Origin: Bacteroidota bacterium
Lineage (GTDB): Bacteria > Bacteroidota > Bacteroidia > Flavobacteriales > Flavobacteriaceae
Assembly: GCA_012522045.1 (NCBI GenBank)
Contig: JAAYLC010000030.1
Location: 1 to 54,443 of the forward strand
Reading direction: 5' to 3'
Length of the DNA stretch: 54,443 nt
A model generated the notes under the pieces. The model did not search any database, was not told the DNA's origin, and saw only the letters and a list, made by a program, of their open reading frames with translations. Both the position numbers and the translations under genes were made by a program. Positions 27,058 through 36,196 of the stretch are shown piece by piece. Each line of letters begins with the position of its first letter. Position 1 is the first letter of the stretch.

Positions 27058-27621
27058 ATGAAATACATCACATCAATTCTAACACTATTTGTTATTATGG
27101 CTTGCAATTCACCAAAAGACAAAACGCCTGATAACCTTGATTCCGAGGCTGTAAATCAAATTACAGAAGGTACAGACGGCTCAATCCTTATCGGAAGAAT
27201 CAATCGTGAAGGGCTTTCTTTAGATGAATTTAGTCCTTGGTACGATGAAGGATATGCTGCTTACAATCCTGATTTAGAAGTTCTCGAACAGTTATTACCG
27301 TTAATGCAAGACGTGAGAATTGTCGCGTTTATAGGCAGTTGGTGTGAGGACAGCCATCGGGAAATTCCAAATTTATACCGCATTCTCGACAAGATGAAAT
27401 ACGATGAATCCCAAATGCTGATGTACGCTGTCTCTAACGACAAAACAGAACCTGCAGATTTAGTGGAAAAATATGAAATCAGTCAAGTTCCGACCCTTAT
27501 CTTTTACAAAAACGGAAAAGAACTCGGTCGCATAGTGGAATACAGCATTCGTTCACTTGAACAAGACATGCTCGACATTATGAGCGGTAAAGATTACAAA
27601 CACCCTTATTCGGATTTTTAG
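27058..27621 (+). CDS. Thioredoxin-fold lipoprotein with a CxxS motif
   Basis: A 187-residue lipoprotein with a lipobox ending at Cys16 (FVIMAC), so it is anchored on the periplasmic face of a membrane. The thioredoxin fold occupies about 80-180. The usual WCxxC is replaced by SWCEDSH, with Cys96 kept and Ser99 in place of the second Cys. The cis-proline loop QVPTLIFYKNGKELGRI is intact. A single Cys argues against a simple disulfide reductase; CxxS thioredoxins may act in isomerisation, glutathionylation or binding. It lies 38 bases after the S9 peptidase gene and 36 before map. Confidence 0.85.
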   Translation: MKYITSILTLFVIMACNSPKDKTPDNLDSEAVNQITEGTDGSILIGRINREGLSLDEFSPWYDEGYAAYNPDLEVLEQLLPLMQDVRIVAFIGSWCEDSHREIPNLYRILDKMKYDESQMLMYAVSNDKTEPADLVEKYEISQVPTLIFYKNGKELGRIVEYSIRSLEQDMLDIMSGKDYKHPYSDF

Positions 27622-27657
27622 AATTTTTCTAAAAACTCCGGCATCTAATTATACAGT

Positions 27658-28461
27658 ATGATCATTCCAAAAACATCAGAAGAAATAGCACTCATGCATG
27701 AAAGCGCACACGTCGTATCCCGAACCCTCGGAATGCTTGCCAAAGAATTAAAACCCGGCGTAACTACAAAATATCTTGATAAACTCGCAGAAGATTACAT
27801 CCGTGCACAAGACGCCGTTCCGGGATTTCTCGGACTTTATGGCTGTCCCTCAACCATTTTAACCAGTGTTAACGAAGCTGTTGTTCACGGATTGCCCACA
27901 GATATCCCTTTGAAAGAAGGCGATATTGTTTCCATTGACTGCGGCGCCGTTAAAAACGGCTTTTACGGCGATCACGCTTATACGTTTGAAATTGGTGAAG
28001 TGAAACCTGAAATAAAAAAATTGCTTCAAATCACAAAAGAATCGCTATACGTCGGCATTCGTGAATTCAGAAAAGGAAATCGCGTGGGCGATGTCGGCTT
28101 TGCCATTCAGACCTATTGTGAAGCAGAAGGTTACGGAGTCGTTCGGGAATTGGTGGGTCACGGCATCGGAAAAAAAATGCACGAAGATCCTGAAATGCCG
28201 AATTACGGAAGACGCGGTCGGGGCAAAAAGTTTATGGAAGGAATGACCGTCGCTATTGAACCTATGATAAACCTCGGGACACATCGTGTAAAACAACTTT
28301 CGGACGGCTGGACAATCGTCACTTTAGACGGACAAGCAAGTGCCCATTTTGAACACAACGTGGCAATCGTTGATGGCAAACCGCAATTGCTTTCTACTTT
28401 TGATTACGTCTATGAAGCCTTGGGAATTGAAAGCGATGAAGAAGACGAATTCCGACCGTAA
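27658..28461 (+). CDS. map: Methionine aminopeptidase, type I
   Basis: A 267-residue cytosolic enzyme that removes the initiator methionine. The metal ligands are all present: Asp94 (SIDCG), Asp105 (YGDHAY), His168 (VGHGIG), Glu201 (AIEPM) and Glu232 (HFEHN), with the substrate His77 in VVHGLP. There is no N-terminal zinc-finger extension, so it is the short type Ia form. It lies away from the ribosomal-protein operons, inside the S9/thioredoxin/methyltransferase run. Confidence 0.96.
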   Translation: MIIPKTSEEIALMHESAHVVSRTLGMLAKELKPGVTTKYLDKLAEDYIRAQDAVPGFLGLYGCPSTILTSVNEAVVHGLPTDIPLKEGDIVSIDCGAVKNGFYGDHAYTFEIGEVKPEIKKLLQITKESLYVGIREFRKGNRVGDVGFAIQTYCEAEGYGVVRELVGHGIGKKMHEDPEMPNYGRRGRGKKFMEGMTVAIEPMINLGTHRVKQLSDGWTIVTLDGQASAHFEHNVAIVDGKPQLLSTFDYVYEALGIESDEEDEFRP

Positions 28462-28500
28462 AAATAAATTGCAACACTTTCTCTTGCATCCGAAAATGTA

Positions 28501-29265
28501 ATGGCAATCTTTAAAAAATTTCTCAATACGCTTCCGCGACCATTGCTGATACGCTTGAGTCTTATTGCACGACCGTTTGTGGATTTATGGCTTCGCGGAA
28601 ATCGGTATGTCGATCCGATTAACGGAAAATCATATCGGAAGTTTTTGCCTTACGGTTACGAAACCATTCGGGAAAATGTTTTGTCCCCCGGAACGCTTTC
28701 TTTGGAAAGACACAGGCTTTTATGGCTTTATATTACAAGAGAAACCAACTGGTTTTCACAACCTTTAAAAGTGCTTCATTTTGCGCCCGAACAAGCTTTT
28801 TACAAAAGATTTAAACAAATTAAAAATTGGAAGTATACCACAACCGATTTAAATTCTCCCATAGCAGACGTAAAAGCAGATATTTGTAATTTGCCTTTTG
28901 AAAACAATAAATACGATTTAATTATCTGCAATCATGTGTTAGAACACATTCCGGACGATTTGAAAGCGATGAAGGAATTATTCAGAGTTCTCAAACCCGG
29001 TGGTTATGCAGTTTTGCAAGTTCCCTATGAAAAAGAACGGTCAAAAACGTTTGAAGACAACAGCATCACTGATCCCGAAGAACGAAGAAAAATATTTGGG
29101 CAATACGACCATGTTCGTGTGTATGGAATGGATTATTTCGACACCTTGTCATCCGTTGGGTTTCAAGTTAAAGCAGTCGATTACACAAAGAATCTGACCG
29201 ATGCTGAAATTGAAAAATACCGTTTGCCCAAAGGAGAATTAATTCCGGTTTGCAAAAAAGTATAG
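28501..29265 (+). CDS. Class I SAM-dependent methyltransferase
   Basis: A 254-residue protein. The first ~95 residues are a basic, partly hydrophobic lead-in (RPLLIRLSLIARPFVDLW, GKSYRKFLPYG). The methyltransferase core follows: VLHFAPEQAFYKRF stands where motif I (ExGxGxG) is expected, YTTTDLNSP binds the ribose, ICNLPFENNKYDLIICNHVLEHIPDD is motif IV and FRVLKPGGYAVLQVP motif VI. The absence of the glycine loop is typical of this Bacteroidota subfamily as I recall it. Target unknown. It lies 39 bases after map. Confidence 0.85.
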   Translation: MAIFKKFLNTLPRPLLIRLSLIARPFVDLWLRGNRYVDPINGKSYRKFLPYGYETIRENVLSPGTLSLERHRLLWLYITRETNWFSQPLKVLHFAPEQAFYKRFKQIKNWKYTTTDLNSPIADVKADICNLPFENNKYDLIICNHVLEHIPDDLKAMKELFRVLKPGGYAVLQVPYEKERSKTFEDNSITDPEERRKIFGQYDHVRVYGMDYFDTLSSVGFQVKAVDYTKNLTDAEIEKYRLPKGELIPVCKKV

Positions 29266-29322
29266 ACTTTGAGCAAACTTTGTATTTTTACGCCTTATTT
29301 CAAAAAAAACAACTCCTGAATT

Positions 29323-30762
29323 ATGCAACCTATCCATATTCTTCTGATTATTGCAGCCTATTTTGGTGTTTTGATTTTGGTTTCGCTATTCACCGGTAAA
29401 GGCGATTCCAATGCTGATTTTTTTCAGGCGAGTCGTCAATCTCCGTGGTATTTAGTGGCATTCGGAATGATTGGTGCCTCGCTGAGCGGTGTAACCTTTA
29501 TCTCCGTTCCCGGATGGGTTGAAGAATCAAAGTTTAGTTATTTCCAGGTAGTATTGGGATACATTGTCGGTTATTTTGTTATCGGAAGTGTGTTGCTTCC
29601 TTTGTATTACCGACTCAATCTGACTTCCATTTACACCTATCTCGAAGGGCGTTTCGGACGTTCGTCATACAAAACCGGAGCTTCATTTTTTCTGCTTTCA
29701 AGAATGGTAGGATCGGCATTTCGACTTTATCTTATTGCTGTTGTATTGCAAGCATTGGTATTCGACGACCTAAACATCCCGTTTTGGGCAACCGTAACCA
29801 TGACCATCCTTCTCATTTGGGTTTATACATTTAAAAACGGAATTAAAACGGTTGTTTTAACCGATACGTTACAGACTTTTTTCATGTTATTGGCCGTTGG
29901 AATCACTGTTTATTTTGTAGCTGATGATTTGGGACTCGGTGGAACTGCCTTGATTGATTTCATTGCACAAAGCGAATACAGTCAAATATTCTTTTTTGAC
30001 GATTGGCGCGGAAGCGAACACTTTGTGAAGCAATTTATCAGTGGTGCTTTTATTGCAATCGTAATGACCGGATTGGATCAAGATATGATGCAAAAAAACT
30101 TGACTTGCCGAACTTTGGGCGATGCTCAAAAAAACATGTTCTGGTTTACAATCATTCTTACGATTGTCAATTTTGTTTTCTTAGTACTTGGTTTGTTATT
30201 GACAGTGTATGCGCAACAAAACGGAATCGATGCCCACAGAGACCAACTCTATCCCACACTTGCCATGCAAAATGAATTCGGAATTTTAGTTGCCGTACTT
30301 TTTATCATCGGTTTGGTAGCCGCAGCGTACAGCAGTGCAGACAGTGCTTTAACCGCTTTGACCACATCTTTCTGTATCGATATTTTGGAAATTGAAAAAC
30401 GCTATGATAAAAAAGACCAGGTGCGTGTCCGCAAACGCACTCACGTACTCATGTCAATTTCACTAATTGCTGTAATTATTATTTTTAAATACCTCATTGC
30501 AGATGAATCGGTGATTGCTAAATTATTCGTTTTTGCAGGTTATACCTACGGTCCGTTATTGGGACTGTATTCATTCGGACTCTTCACAAAATGGAAAGTC
30601 CGTGACCGATTTGTGCCTGTCATTGCTATTGCAACACCTTTTATAGGGTATTTTATCAGCGAAATGGCACTTAAATATTTAAACTTTGAATTCGGTTTCT
30701 TTATTCTGATTTTAAACGGCGCACTGACTTATCTGGGATTAGTATTGTTGCGTCGCAAGTAA
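29323..30762 (+). CDS. Sodium:solute symporter family protein
   Basis: A 479-residue inner-membrane transporter with about 13 hydrophobic segments, of the SSS family (LeuT fold) that couples substrate uptake to sodium. Family marks are GASLSGVTFISVPGWVEESKFSYFQ in the first helix region, SIYTYLEGRFGRSSYK, GLDQDMMQKNLTCRTLGDAQKNM and AAAYSSADSALTALTTSFCIDIL. The substrate cannot be read from sequence; sugars, sialic acid or amino acids occur in the family. Its 3' end overlaps the convergent CoA-binding gene by 24 bases. Confidence 0.92.
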   Translation: MQPIHILLIIAAYFGVLILVSLFTGKGDSNADFFQASRQSPWYLVAFGMIGASLSGVTFISVPGWVEESKFSYFQVVLGYIVGYFVIGSVLLPLYYRLNLTSIYTYLEGRFGRSSYKTGASFFLLSRMVGSAFRLYLIAVVLQALVFDDLNIPFWATVTMTILLIWVYTFKNGIKTVVLTDTLQTFFMLLAVGITVYFVADDLGLGGTALIDFIAQSEYSQIFFFDDWRGSEHFVKQFISGAFIAIVMTGLDQDMMQKNLTCRTLGDAQKNMFWFTIILTIVNFVFLVLGLLLTVYAQQNGIDAHRDQLYPTLAMQNEFGILVAVLFIIGLVAAAYSSADSALTALTTSFCIDILEIEKRYDKKDQVRVRKRTHVLMSISLIAVIIIFKYLIADESVIAKLFVFAGYTYGPLLGLYSFGLFTKWKVRDRFVPVIAIATPFIGYFISEMALKYLNFEFGFFILILNGALTYLGLVLLRRK

Positions 30763-31098
30763 AACCAACGTACAAGCAACTTCTGTTTTAATACCTTTAT
30801 TGTGTAGCAACTCGTAAAATTCGGGATTTTCAGTACCGGGATTAAATACCACGCGCTTTGGATTTAGTGAAATAATGTAATCGTAATATTCTTGTTGACG
30901 CTGCGGATTCAAATAAAGAGTGACTGTATCTACAGCTTCATAATTGACTTTTTCAGTATCAATGGAAACTCCTGCCACTTCGCCTTTTTTAAGACCGACG
31001 GCCACCACCGGATGACCGGCATTTACCAACCTGTTTATAGCAATATTTGAATAACGCCCCGGATTTAAACTCGCTCCGAGTACTAAAGTTTTTTTCAT
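30739..31098 (-). CDS. CoA-binding domain protein (YccU-like)
   Basis: A 119-residue protein made of a single Rossmann-like CoA_binding_2 domain: KKTLVLGASLNPGRYSNIAINRL at the start, then HPVVAVG and ending KRVVFNPGTENPEFYELL and VACTLVLLATQ. Family members bind CoA or an acyl-CoA; no reaction is known. The last 24 bases overlap the 3' end of the convergent symporter gene. Confidence 0.9.
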   Translation of the reverse strand: MKKTLVLGASLNPGRYSNIAINRLVNAGHPVVAVGLKKGEVAGVSIDTEKVNYEAVDTVTLYLNPQRQQEYYDYIISLNPKRVVFNPGTENPEFYELLHNKGIKTEVACTLVLLATQQY

Positions 31099-31127
31099 GG
31101 TTTAATCTTTTATAAGTGATGCACTTA

Positions 31128-31135
31128 CAAAGTTA
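31128..31135 (-). promoter_or_regulatory. Possible -7 box of the CoA-binding gene
   Basis: Minus-strand TAACTTTG fits TAnnTTTG 29 bases before the ATG. There is no TTG at the expected distance. Confidence 0.3.
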
Positions 31136-31279
31136 GGCATCTCCAAGAAGTCACGTAAAGTTGTTTCATAAATCATTCCTAAAGTTTTTTCATTCTTATT
31201 TTGAAGATTTTTTCTGTAAATTCGTCAACTACTCTCTCACATTTTAGCTTATATCAATAATCACGTTTTCGTATTCAAA

Positions 31280-33028
31280 ATGAATTTAACCAAAGACGTC
31301 CATCGACAGTTTGCACAATATTTTAAAAAACCCAATTTAGAACCTTATTTGTACCTGCTTTCAAAACGCTTGAGCGAAGGGCATATTTGCATCGATTTAG
31401 AAAGTACGACTACCGAGGATTGGGAAGATGCCGGCTATAACCCTCCTCGAGAAAATGCACTGAAAGATTCTTACTTTGTATCGGACGGAACCAAAAGAAC
31501 TCCCTTGGTGTTATGGAATAGAAATCTTTATTTACAACGTTATTTTGATTATGAAAAAAGTGTATTTGAACGCATTAAATTTTTTACCGCCCATCAAGAG
31601 GATGGAACTATAAAAAATAAATTAATCGCTCAAAAAGCGTATGTACAGCATTTATTTTCAAATACTTCTGAAATCGATTGGCAAATGATTGCCGCCATAT
31701 CCGCTGTGTTAAATCGGTTTACAATTATTACAGGCGGTCCCGGAACGGGAAAAACAACCACGGTGGCAAAATTCCTTTCGTTGTTGTTGCGTATAGCCCC
31801 CGAAACACGCGTTGCTCTTGCTGCTCCTACCGGAAAAGCTGCAGCAAGAATGGCAGAATCATTAAAAAATTCAACGGCATTGGAGACGAATACACAAAAA
31901 TTAATTCAACAATTTGAACCTTCTACCATCCATCGGTTGTTGAAAGTGAAAAGAAACTCAATTTATTTCAAACACAACCGCGAAAATCCAATTCCTTATG
32001 ATTTGGTCATTATCGATGAATCGTCAATGATTGACATCGCCCTATTTTCAAAACTTATGGAAGCCATTCCAGACACTTCGAAAATTGTACTTCTAGGCGA
32101 TAAAAACCAACTTGCCTCCGTAGAAGCCGGAAGCTTGTTTGGCGATTTGTGTTTGGCGCAAAATCGATTAAACCAATTCGCAACAGAACGCGCCCGGTTT
32201 ATAAATCAATTTATAACATCAGAATCCGCTAAAATTTCAGAAAATCACCTGTCAGAAAAAAAACATTTGCTTTTTGAAAAAGTAATCGAACTTCAAAAAA
32301 GTTATCGTTTTTCAGACCAAGGCGGCATCGGAAAATTAAGCAATGCCATCATCACAAACGCGCGTGAAAATTTGATTGCATTCTTTGAAAATAAAGATGA
32401 AGAAGTCACCATCGACACAACCTATTCTGATGAAGTTTTTACTACTTTCATTGAAGGCTATGAGGAATACATCCAAGAAACGGATATCAAAAAAGCTTTT
32501 GAAAAATTGAATCAACTGCGCGTACTTTGTGCCGTTCGTGAGGGACCGCAAGGCGTTTATTCCGTAAACACACAAATCGAAAACTATCTCATCGCTAAAA
32601 AATTAATTGCGCGAACCGGCGAATTCTATGAAAATCGACCGATTATCATCACCGGAAACAATTATGAACTATCCCTTTTTAACGGCGATATCGGAATTGT
32701 GCGCAGCGACAAAAACGGAAAATTGAGGGTGTGGTTTGAAGATGAAAATCAAGGATTAAAATCAGTATTGCCTGCGTATATTTCGGCAGCGGAAACTGTT
32801 TTTGCCATGACCATTCACAAAAGTCAAGGTTCTGAATTTGATCACGTTTGTGTGTTGTTGCCAAATTTGGAAGCCAATCCGTTACTTACCCGCGAATTGC
32901 TTTATACCGCTGTGACCCGTGCCAAAAAAGAAGTAATCATACAAGCTGATAAAGAAGTGCTTCTAAAATGTATAGAACGCGGCGTGGAAAGAAGTTCCGG
33001 ACTCCTAAAAAGATTTAATAACGCATAA
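31280..33028 (+). CDS. recD: Exodeoxyribonuclease V subunit alpha (RecD)
   Basis: The 582-residue 5'-3' helicase of RecBCD. A ~130-residue N-terminal domain that contacts RecC is followed by Walker A GGPGTGKTTT (from Gly152), AAPTGKAAARMAES, STIHRLLK, Walker B VIIDESSMID and LLGDKNQLASVEAGSLFGDL. Helicase domain 2B follows, with AMTIHKSQGSEFDHV and LLYTAVTRAKKEV near the C-terminus. The length is close to E. coli RecD (about 608), and having an N-terminal RecC-binding type domain plus this context makes it RecD1, not the stand-alone RecD2. It is first in a recD-recC-recB run, 15 bases before recC. Confidence 0.94.
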   Translation: MNLTKDVHRQFAQYFKKPNLEPYLYLLSKRLSEGHICIDLESTTTEDWEDAGYNPPRENALKDSYFVSDGTKRTPLVLWNRNLYLQRYFDYEKSVFERIKFFTAHQEDGTIKNKLIAQKAYVQHLFSNTSEIDWQMIAAISAVLNRFTIITGGPGTGKTTTVAKFLSLLLRIAPETRVALAAPTGKAAARMAESLKNSTALETNTQKLIQQFEPSTIHRLLKVKRNSIYFKHNRENPIPYDLVIIDESSMIDIALFSKLMEAIPDTSKIVLLGDKNQLASVEAGSLFGDLCLAQNRLNQFATERARFINQFITSESAKISENHLSEKKHLLFEKVIELQKSYRFSDQGGIGKLSNAIITNARENLIAFFENKDEEVTIDTTYSDEVFTTFIEGYEEYIQETDIKKAFEKLNQLRVLCAVREGPQGVYSVNTQIENYLIAKKLIARTGEFYENRPIIITGNNYELSLFNGDIGIVRSDKNGKLRVWFEDENQGLKSVLPAYISAAETVFAMTIHKSQGSEFDHVCVLLPNLEANPLLTRELLYTAVTRAKKEVIIQADKEVLLKCIERGVERSSGLLKRFNNA

Positions 33029-33043
33029 TCCGCAACTGTTTCC

Positions 33044-36000
33044 ATGAGTATTCGATTAAAAGTTTCTAATTCCTTGCTTCAACTCGTAGAAAATCTGGCA
33101 ACAGAAATTCAACATTCTGCGGATGTTTTTCGTCCGATTTACATCGTAACTCAAACTGAAGGGATGAATATCTGGCTTAAACAACAACTGGCGGAACGCC
33201 TCAGAATTATTGCCAATATTCATTTTTTAAAACCAAATGACAGTGTGCATTTGTTATTTAGAAAAGTATCGGGAACTTATAAGCGTTCCATATCATCATT
33301 AGATTTTACTTGGTTGCTTTTTAATTTATTGGAGGACAGAGAGTTTAAAAATCGTTATCCTTTTATTGCACAATACTACAGTCCGGAACAGACAGACAGC
33401 GAATTAAAACGGATGGCATTGGCTCAAAAAGTTGCTGACCTTTTTGATCAATATCAAGTGTATCGAACCACGGTAATTGAAGCCTGGATTACCGATGAGG
33501 ACCATTTTGACAATTGGCAAAAAACACTCTGGAAAATGGCGGTAGAACGCATTGGAGAAAACTTTCCCGATAAAAATTACATCGGAAAATTTATTGAACA
33601 AGCGCTACAAACTCCGGAAACACAACAAAAATTACAAGAAGAAGTTTCGACCTTATATTTTTTTGGAATCAGTTTAATTACTCACTATCATTATACAATC
33701 ATCAATTCTGTTTCAAAATTTATCGATGTTCAATTTTTAATGCAAAATCCAGCACCTGAGGATTATTGGTTTGAAGAAAAAACAGAAAAAGTTATTTCTT
33801 ATTTACAAAGCAAAGGGTATTACGATCACACTGAAAAATCTGAAGCAAACCCTTTATTGGTAAGTTGGGGGAAATTAATTCAAGATACCTTTTTAATGAT
33901 TTTTGAAGACGGTCAAACCTTAAATACGATGCAAGAACTTCCTACGGAAATTCCGACTTCCAACACGCTTTTGCACCGTATTCAGCAATCAATTTATCAC
34001 AATGAAAAACAATTAAATATTCCTGAGAATCTTATAAACGACGGTACCATTACAATAAATTCCTGTTTTAATCCGCTGCGTGAAGTTCAAGTTTTATACA
34101 ATTATCTGGTTCACTTAATCGACCAACGCAATGAAAATTTATCGGCGCGCGACATCGTGGTTATGGTTTCCGATATCGATATTTATGCATCCTACATCAG
34201 AGCCGTTTTTGACAATGCTCCGTATCGATTTCGCTATACAATTGCAGATGAAAGTTTTGCGGTTTCTGATAGTTTGTCAAATGCTTTGATTGAACTTCTA
34301 TCCCTTCGTGAAAGTCAATTTACGTCGGAAAACATCGTCCGACTTTTGGATTTTTCGGCACTTCGCAATAATTTTCAAATCAACGATGTTGAATTTATCA
34401 GAAATCTGGTTCGCGAAGCCAACATTCGTTTCGGCATCGTGGGGAATAAAGAAGATGACACGTATTTTGTCAGTTGGCAATACGGATTAAAACGGATTAT
34501 GTACGGACTTTGTATGCGTGGTGGAGACACCTATGAAACCGAAAATGAAAGCTTATTTCCATTGGATTCGGTGGAAGGTTTTCAAATGTCGCAAGCAGTG
34601 CATTTTACGTACTTCGCAGAAATGCTGATACAATCTGTTCAGGCGCGAAAAACACAGCGCACCCTTTCGGAATGGGTTACTTATGTGGAAGAAACTGTCT
34701 ATCAATTTATCGGAGAACGAGAAGAAAATGAGGATGAAGATTATTTGCTACTGCTCAAAGCATTGGAAAACTACAACTTGCTTCAAGAAGTTTTTGAAGA
34801 AAAAGTTAGTTACGATGTGTTTCTGTATAATTTCCTTCCCATTCTAAAAAATGCACGAAGAAGTCACGCATTTGCGTCGTCCGGAATCACTTTTTGTTCC
34901 TTGATTCCCATGAGAAGCATTCCCTTTAAAGTAGTAGCACTTTTGGGAATGGATTATGACAAATTTCCACGAATCGATACCCGTGTAAGCTTTGATTTAA
35001 TGATTAAAGAAAAACAACGCGGCGATCGCAATATCAAAGAAAATGACAAACACCTCTTTTTGGAGACTTTAGTATCTGCCGAAGATTATTTGTACATCAG
35101 TTATACCGGACAAAGCGTGAAAGACAACAGCAATATTCCGCCGTCCTCTTTGGTGGATGAACTCATAGATTTTATCGTAACCCATACAGAAAATCCGGAA
35201 AAAACGCGGAACAAAATGGTTCAAAAACATCCGCTGCACGACTTTAGCAAAAATTACAATTCCGACAATCCGAATCTGTATTCGTATCTGTCCGATCGCC
35301 CTTCAGAAATCACTTTTCTTAAAACCAATCCGGAAATTTATTATGACTTTGATGACATTGCCATAGAAGAATTCATCTCCTTTTTAAAAAATCCCATCAA
35401 AAGCTATTACAACAAAGTCCTGAACATTTATTATCAAGAAGACGAATTGGTTTTGGAAACTACAGAAAAATTTGATTTAGATAACAGAGACAAGTGGCAA
35501 TTGCGAACAAATTTTCTATCACTTTCGGAAGAAGCCTATGAAACTGAAAGGCAGCGGCTGCTCAAACAAGGAAAATTACCACTAAAAAATATGAGCAAGA
35601 GAAGATTTCAGGAACTCATTGAGGAAATTGCTTTTGTGAAAAAAACTTTTGAAAACCTGACAGCGTCTCTGGAAAAAAACAAAGTTCCTGTGGCATTAAG
35701 AATCGGCGACTCACAAATCAGTGGAAATATAGAAGTTTTCGGAAATCTGTTGGTCTATGCTTGTTTTTCCAAAAACGAATTAAAATATCAATTGGACGCC
35801 TACATTCAATATTTAGTATTGGCAGCATCGGGAATGGATGTCGAGCTTCATTACATATCACATCATCTCGCTAAAGTCACCGAACTCCGTGATATTTCAA
35901 AATCGGAAGCGCTGGAAAACTTAGAAAAAATGCATCATTTTTATGTTCAAGGACATCTGGAAATTCTTCCTTTTATTCTTGAAATTACGAAAGAAATCAA

Positions 36001-36196
36001 AGATTTCGAAAACTGGACTTTTGAGAAATTTAAAAAAGATTTAAACACTTATTTCCACAACTACAGATTCCCTTGTACGGATAACTACCATATCAGAGAA
36101 TATCAGCAAGGCTTATTTTCCGACGAATCCAATTTTGAAAAGTTTAAAGAGGCGGCTTTTGTTTTGATAGCTCCGTTAAAAACCCTATTTGATTAA
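33044..36196 (+). CDS. recC: Exodeoxyribonuclease V subunit gamma (RecC)
   Basis: The 1050-residue RecC scaffold subunit, which holds inactive helicase and nuclease folds, splits the DNA duplex and reads the Chi sequence in E. coli. Recognisable stretches are VTQTEGMNIWLKQQLAERL near the N-terminus, TINSCFNPLREVQVLYNYL (start of the second helicase-like fold), ARDIVVMVSDIDIYASYIRAVF and ITFCSLIPMRSIPFKVVALLGMDYDKFPR. No Walker A is present, as expected. It follows recD by 15 bases, and its stop abuts the recB start (TAAATG). Confidence 0.93.
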   Translation: MSIRLKVSNSLLQLVENLATEIQHSADVFRPIYIVTQTEGMNIWLKQQLAERLRIIANIHFLKPNDSVHLLFRKVSGTYKRSISSLDFTWLLFNLLEDREFKNRYPFIAQYYSPEQTDSELKRMALAQKVADLFDQYQVYRTTVIEAWITDEDHFDNWQKTLWKMAVERIGENFPDKNYIGKFIEQALQTPETQQKLQEEVSTLYFFGISLITHYHYTIINSVSKFIDVQFLMQNPAPEDYWFEEKTEKVISYLQSKGYYDHTEKSEANPLLVSWGKLIQDTFLMIFEDGQTLNTMQELPTEIPTSNTLLHRIQQSIYHNEKQLNIPENLINDGTITINSCFNPLREVQVLYNYLVHLIDQRNENLSARDIVVMVSDIDIYASYIRAVFDNAPYRFRYTIADESFAVSDSLSNALIELLSLRESQFTSENIVRLLDFSALRNNFQINDVEFIRNLVREANIRFGIVGNKEDDTYFVSWQYGLKRIMYGLCMRGGDTYETENESLFPLDSVEGFQMSQAVHFTYFAEMLIQSVQARKTQRTLSEWVTYVEETVYQFIGEREENEDEDYLLLLKALENYNLLQEVFEEKVSYDVFLYNFLPILKNARRSHAFASSGITFCSLIPMRSIPFKVVALLGMDYDKFPRIDTRVSFDLMIKEKQRGDRNIKENDKHLFLETLVSAEDYLYISYTGQSVKDNSNIPPSSLVDELIDFIVTHTENPEKTRNKMVQKHPLHDFSKNYNSDNPNLYSYLSDRPSEITFLKTNPEIYYDFDDIAIEEFISFLKNPIKSYYNKVLNIYYQEDELVLETTEKFDLDNRDKWQLRTNFLSLSEEAYETERQRLLKQGKLPLKNMSKRRFQELIEEIAFVKKTFENLTASLEKNKVPVALRIGDSQISGNIEVFGNLLVYACFSKNELKYQLDAYIQYLVLAASGMDVELHYISHHLAKVTELRDISKSEALENLEKMHHFYVQGHLEILPFILEITKEIKDFENWTFEKFKKDLNTYFHNYRFPCTDNYHIREYQQGLFSDESNFEKFKEAAFVLIAPLKTLFD

